From: Welwitschia mirabilis
Taxonomy: Eukaryota; Gnetophyta; Gnetopsida; Welwitschiales
DNA: 64,000 nucleotides
Direction: 5' to 3'
NCBI GenBank assembly: GCA_051453625.1
Contig: JBOZIK010000001.1
Coordinates: 164,335,575 to 164,399,574, forward strand
The notes below the pieces were generated by a model that saw only the letters and a list, made by a program, of their open reading frames with translations, had not been told where the DNA came from and searched no databases. Both the position numbers and the translations under genes were made by a program. Of the stretch, positions 61,011-64,000 are shown one piece after another (the first letter of the stretch is position 1; each line of letters opens with the position of its first letter).

Positions 61011-61085
61011 TCTAATTGAAAAATAATTAGAGAATAGAACAACAAGTATAAAAATAAGTAATAATCCCCAGTATAGACTAGTAAA
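61011..61085 (-). pseudogene. psbL: psbL fragment (plastid photosystem II protein L), copy 1
   Basis: Minus strand codes for [20 protein letters not shown], the membrane helix and C-terminal part of PsbL, a 38-residue plastid-encoded photosystem II subunit. After NY one T is missing, so the normal end (FFN-stop) becomes SIRNKEI in a shifted frame. The N-terminal third is not recognisable (a Lys/Arg-rich stretch instead). In plastomes psbL sits in psbE-psbF-psbL-psbJ; none of the others is visible. A nuclear copy of plastid DNA, not functional. Confidence 0.85.
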
Positions 61086-61316
61086 CTTTTTTCTTTTTAA
61101 TCTTCTTTGGATATGATTATGAATTTGAATATTATTCCNNNNNNNNNNNNNNNNNNNNNNNNNNNNNNNNNNNNNNNNNNNNNNNNNNNNNNNNNNNNNN
61201 NNNNNNNNNNNNNNNNNNNNNNNNNNNNNNNNNNNNNNTTTTAATTTGAAAAGTGGAATAGAATCATAATGTTTCAAAAGAAAAGAATTTTTTCTTTATT
61301 TCAATTTAAAATTTTA

Positions 61317-61418
<102 letters not shown>

Positions 61419-61450
61419 TTAGATATGATGATGAATTTAAATATTATTCC

Positions 61451-62239
61451 TACTTTATAGAAGCATTGTATAATCATTTTAGAAAATCCCAACCATATCT
61501 CATAAAGAACTATGAAGAAGAGATCTATTCCCTATTCTAGTCTACTCATCAATGTATAAACCAAAGAAAAAATCTTAGAAATAATGTGGACATATTTGTA
61601 AAAGTTAACATACAAACTTATGGAAGAGAGTAACAGTCCTAATCCTAATCCACTGTGTCTACTACATCTCACTATAGAATGATGAGAAGAACTTAGGAGT
61701 AAATAGTAATAATTCTTTCTTTGAAATAGAAAATGAGATTTTGAATTAATTTCCAATATTCCACTCTTTAGAATATAACCAAAATGAGGATAATAATGAT
61801 TTAACGTAATAATTAAATAATAATTATAATAATGATGATGATGGTATAGAAATATTAGACCGTTTTTACAACTTTCACTTACTTTTGAAATATGAGCAAG
61901 AATTTTCAACTCAAGAAATATTCAAAAATATTCTATCATGTAATGAAGATAAGGAACACATTTCTGTTTGTAAGATTTCTATTGTACTAATAACTCAAAG
62001 AATAATGTAATTCAACAAACTAATGATAAGACTAATAAAAAGAAGGAAGATAATAAAAAACCTATGAAGATCAAGCCAAATCAAATAGAGGATAGAGATG
62101 GGCTTCTATCCTTATCCCAATGGTAAAGTAAGAATCATTGAACTTAGAGGTAGAGGTAAATGAGATCTATCAAAAAATAATTTCATTAAAAATAAATTTA
62201 AAACTATATAATGAATACCTTACCAATATCACACAGTAA
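61451..62239. other. AT-rich sequence with ATG/AAT trinucleotide run
   Basis: 61795-61847 is a simple run of AAT and ATG triplets giving Asn/Asp repeats in the + frame (NNNYNNDDDG), similar to the acidic run in the element C interior, so possibly gag-like. The minus-strand ORF 61532-61909 is its shadow. No domain. Confidence 0.4.
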
Positions 62240-62346
62240 CTTAGGTACATTCACACATAGAGGATAGGTTTCTCTCACACCTCTAGATATGTCTAATCTA
62301 TAAAAATAGTGGTTTTGAAGGACACCATCCTTACATACAAAATGAA

Positions 62347-62523
62347 AATCTCCTTGCAAGGTAACACTCTCTTCTCCCCAGGGACAACTGACAATACAAT
62401 ATCAAAAATGTACTTACAAGTACTATCACAATATAATACTCCTTATAAGGTAGCACTCTCCTCCCTTCAAGGACATTTAACAAAACAATAACAAAATGTA
62501 CTCACAAGCATCATAAGAGTACA
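62347..62523. repeat. Tandem duplication, 88-base unit, two copies
   Basis: 62347-62434 and 62435-62523 share the layout ACTCTC.TC.CC, then GGACA and CAAAA.TGTACT.ACAAG with about 75-80% agreement by eye. Confidence 0.6.
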
Positions 62524-63568
62524 TTCATATAAGAGTTTTCTTACAATATTAAACCATTGCAAGGGATCCTTAGGTTTGATAATTAGGAATAGACTATACA
62601 AGAGTATTTAAGAATATAATAGTTCAACAATGTAAGTACGAACACATTGTTAATGGAGAGAACATGTTTCTTCTTGTTTTCTTCATCTAGAAGTGCTAAA
62701 GAATGATGCAACATTGTAAGATCTAATGTATGAAAGATGTAGTCACTTGAAAGTTTCTTACAAATGATAGCTTGATGCTTCATGAGTAGATCCAATCACC
62801 CATGTAGTCATGCATGCATACCTTTTTTATTTTTATTTTGTGCTCTAGATGCATAATATCTATCCATCATATTATTCCTTTATATTGTTTGATTAGTTTC
62901 TAGTTTTTTTAACTCAGAGAGTAGACATCTAAACTTTGTAACTTCAATACAATGAATATAAATGCCTNNNNNNNNNNNNNNNNNNNNNNNNNNNNNNNNN
63001 NNNNNNNNNNNNNNNNNNNNNNNNNNNNNNNNNNNNNNNNNNNNNNNNNNNNNNNNNNNNNNNNNNNACTCTTCTTCCTTCAAGAACACTTAACAAAACA
63101 ATAACAAAATGTACTCACAAGCATCATAAGAGTACATTTATTTTCTTACAATATTAAATCCTTGCAAGGGATCCTTAGGTTTGATAATCAGGAATAGACT
63201 ATACAAGAGTATTCAAGAATATAATAGTTCAACAATGTAAGTACAAACACATTGTTAATGGAAAGAACATGTTTCTTCTTGTTATCTTCATCTAGAAGTG
63301 CTAAAGAATGATGCAGCATTGTAAGATCTAATGTATGAAAGATGTAGTCACTTGAAAGTTTCTTGTAAATGATAGCTTGATGCTTCATGAGTAGATCCAA
63401 TCACTCATGTAGTCATGCATGCATACCTTTTTTTTATTTTGTGCTCTAGATTCATAATATATATCCATCATATTATTCCTTTGTATTGTTTGATGCGTTT
63501 CTAGTTTTTTCAACTCAGAGAGTAGACATCTAAACTATGTAACTTCCATACAATGAATATAAATGCCT
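62456..63568. repeat. 100-N gap (62968-63067) with duplicated flanks
   Basis: Left flank 62456-62967 and right flank 63068-63568 are near-identical over about 500 bases, both ending in AATATAAATGCCT, with small indels. Confidence 0.9.
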
Positions 63569-63686
63569 AAGCACTAGGTATACAATGTTTACTTTATTTG
63601 ATATGAACCTTTTACATAGATGTCTTTAAGATGGTAGATGTTTTCTAGCAGTCAGACGTCTTCAACATGGGAGACATCTTCAATCA

Positions 63687-64000
63687 AAGCGGCTAAACAT
63701 TAATGAAACTTAAACTATAGGATCTCTATTCTAGGTTAATATAAAAGTGTTCAATTATGTATATGTGTTTATTCTATGTTAGCTTCATGTTTCAATATAG
63801 CCATCTTCANNNNNNNNNNNNNNNNNNNNNNNNNNNNNNNNNNNNNNNNNNNNNNNNNNNNNNNNNNNNNNNNNNNNNNNNNNNNNNNNNNNNNNNNNNN
63901 NNNNNNNNNAAGTGCCTAAACATTAATGAAACTTAAACTATAGGATCTCTATTCTAGTTTAATGTAAAAGTGTTCAATTATGTAGATGTATTTATTCCAT
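63687..64000. repeat. 100-N gap (63810-63909) with duplicated flanks
   Basis: GCCTAAACATTAATGAAACT (right, 63914) repeats GGCTAAACATTAATGAAACT (left, 63691) and the similarity runs to the window end. Confidence 0.85.

Larger units (their letters stand above)
62240..64000. mobile_element. LTR-like repeat related to copia LTRs with GACGTC motifs, probably minus strand
   Basis: 63600-63690 holds TAGATGTCTTTAAG, one intact GACGTC (63655-63660) and GAGACATCTTCAA, as in the element A LTRs. The stretch TCTCCTCCCTTCAAGGACAT (62458) resembles TCTCCTCACAAAGGAACCA of the element A 5' LTR (31600), suggesting the same orientation as A. Two 100-N gaps and their duplicated flanks prevent a length estimate. 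The twin minus-strand ORFs 62583-62795 and 63188-63400 differ at few residues and are simply these duplicated flanks, not genes. Confidence 0.45.

Noticed and set aside
62583-63400. Two nearly identical 70-codon minus-strand ORFs as a gene family
   Set aside because: They lie in the duplicated flanks of a 100-N gap within LTR-like sequence and have no domain.

Overview
The window looks like nuclear DNA of a seed plant, probably a gymnosperm: very AT-rich, one compact intron-containing gene, and a thick layer of old, nested LTR retrotransposons whose reading frames are broken by many stops. Where a retroelement motif can be compared with its usual form, most changes are C-to-T or G-to-A, as expected from long-term loss of methylated cytosines. 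A tRNA plus psbL remnant that could come from a plastome carrying trnR-CCG (present in many non-angiosperm plastomes, absent from angiosperm ones) points the same way. A strongly AT-shifted gymnosperm such as Welwitschia would fit, but that is inference.

Layout. 1-6180: two partly duplicated Ty1-copia fragments on the + strand (RT, RNase H, long 3' region, polypurine tract, 3' LTR). 6181-9389: no gene recognised. 9390-32915: one ancient SIRE/Maximus-like copia element on the - strand (element A), split by two later LTR elements: gypsy-type element C (16098-23360, - strand) inside gag, and gypsy-type element B (24511-31360, + strand) in the leader between primer-binding site and gag. B has perfect AATCC target duplications and C a good ACATT candidate. 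32946-34130: LINE reverse-transcriptase remnant, then a small copia gag remnant.

34541-36600: a GC-richer island with the only intact gene, a four-exon xyloglucan endotransglucosylase/hydrolase (XTH, group III-A type, 314 residues) with its promoter. It codes for a secreted cell-wall enzyme; nothing else in the window works with it.

36600-48369: mostly unrecognised AT-rich DNA, with a degenerate tandem repeat, a fragment of an LTR related to element B, and a second LINE. 48370-53389: a structurally complete but decayed 5 kb Tork/Tnt1-like copia element (D, - strand). 53390-58600: unrecognised, with weak minus-strand coding traces. About 58600-62200: an LTR end and primer-binding site (element E), followed by a plastid-like patch (tRNA and psbL fragment). 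62240-64000: an LTR-like repeat with decayed GACGTC motifs.

Twelve N-gaps interrupt the window. All six 100-N gaps, and one of 444 N, have the same sequence repeated on both sides, so local duplications at those places may be assembly artefacts. All positions come from reading by eye; LTR limits marked approximate could shift by tens of bases.
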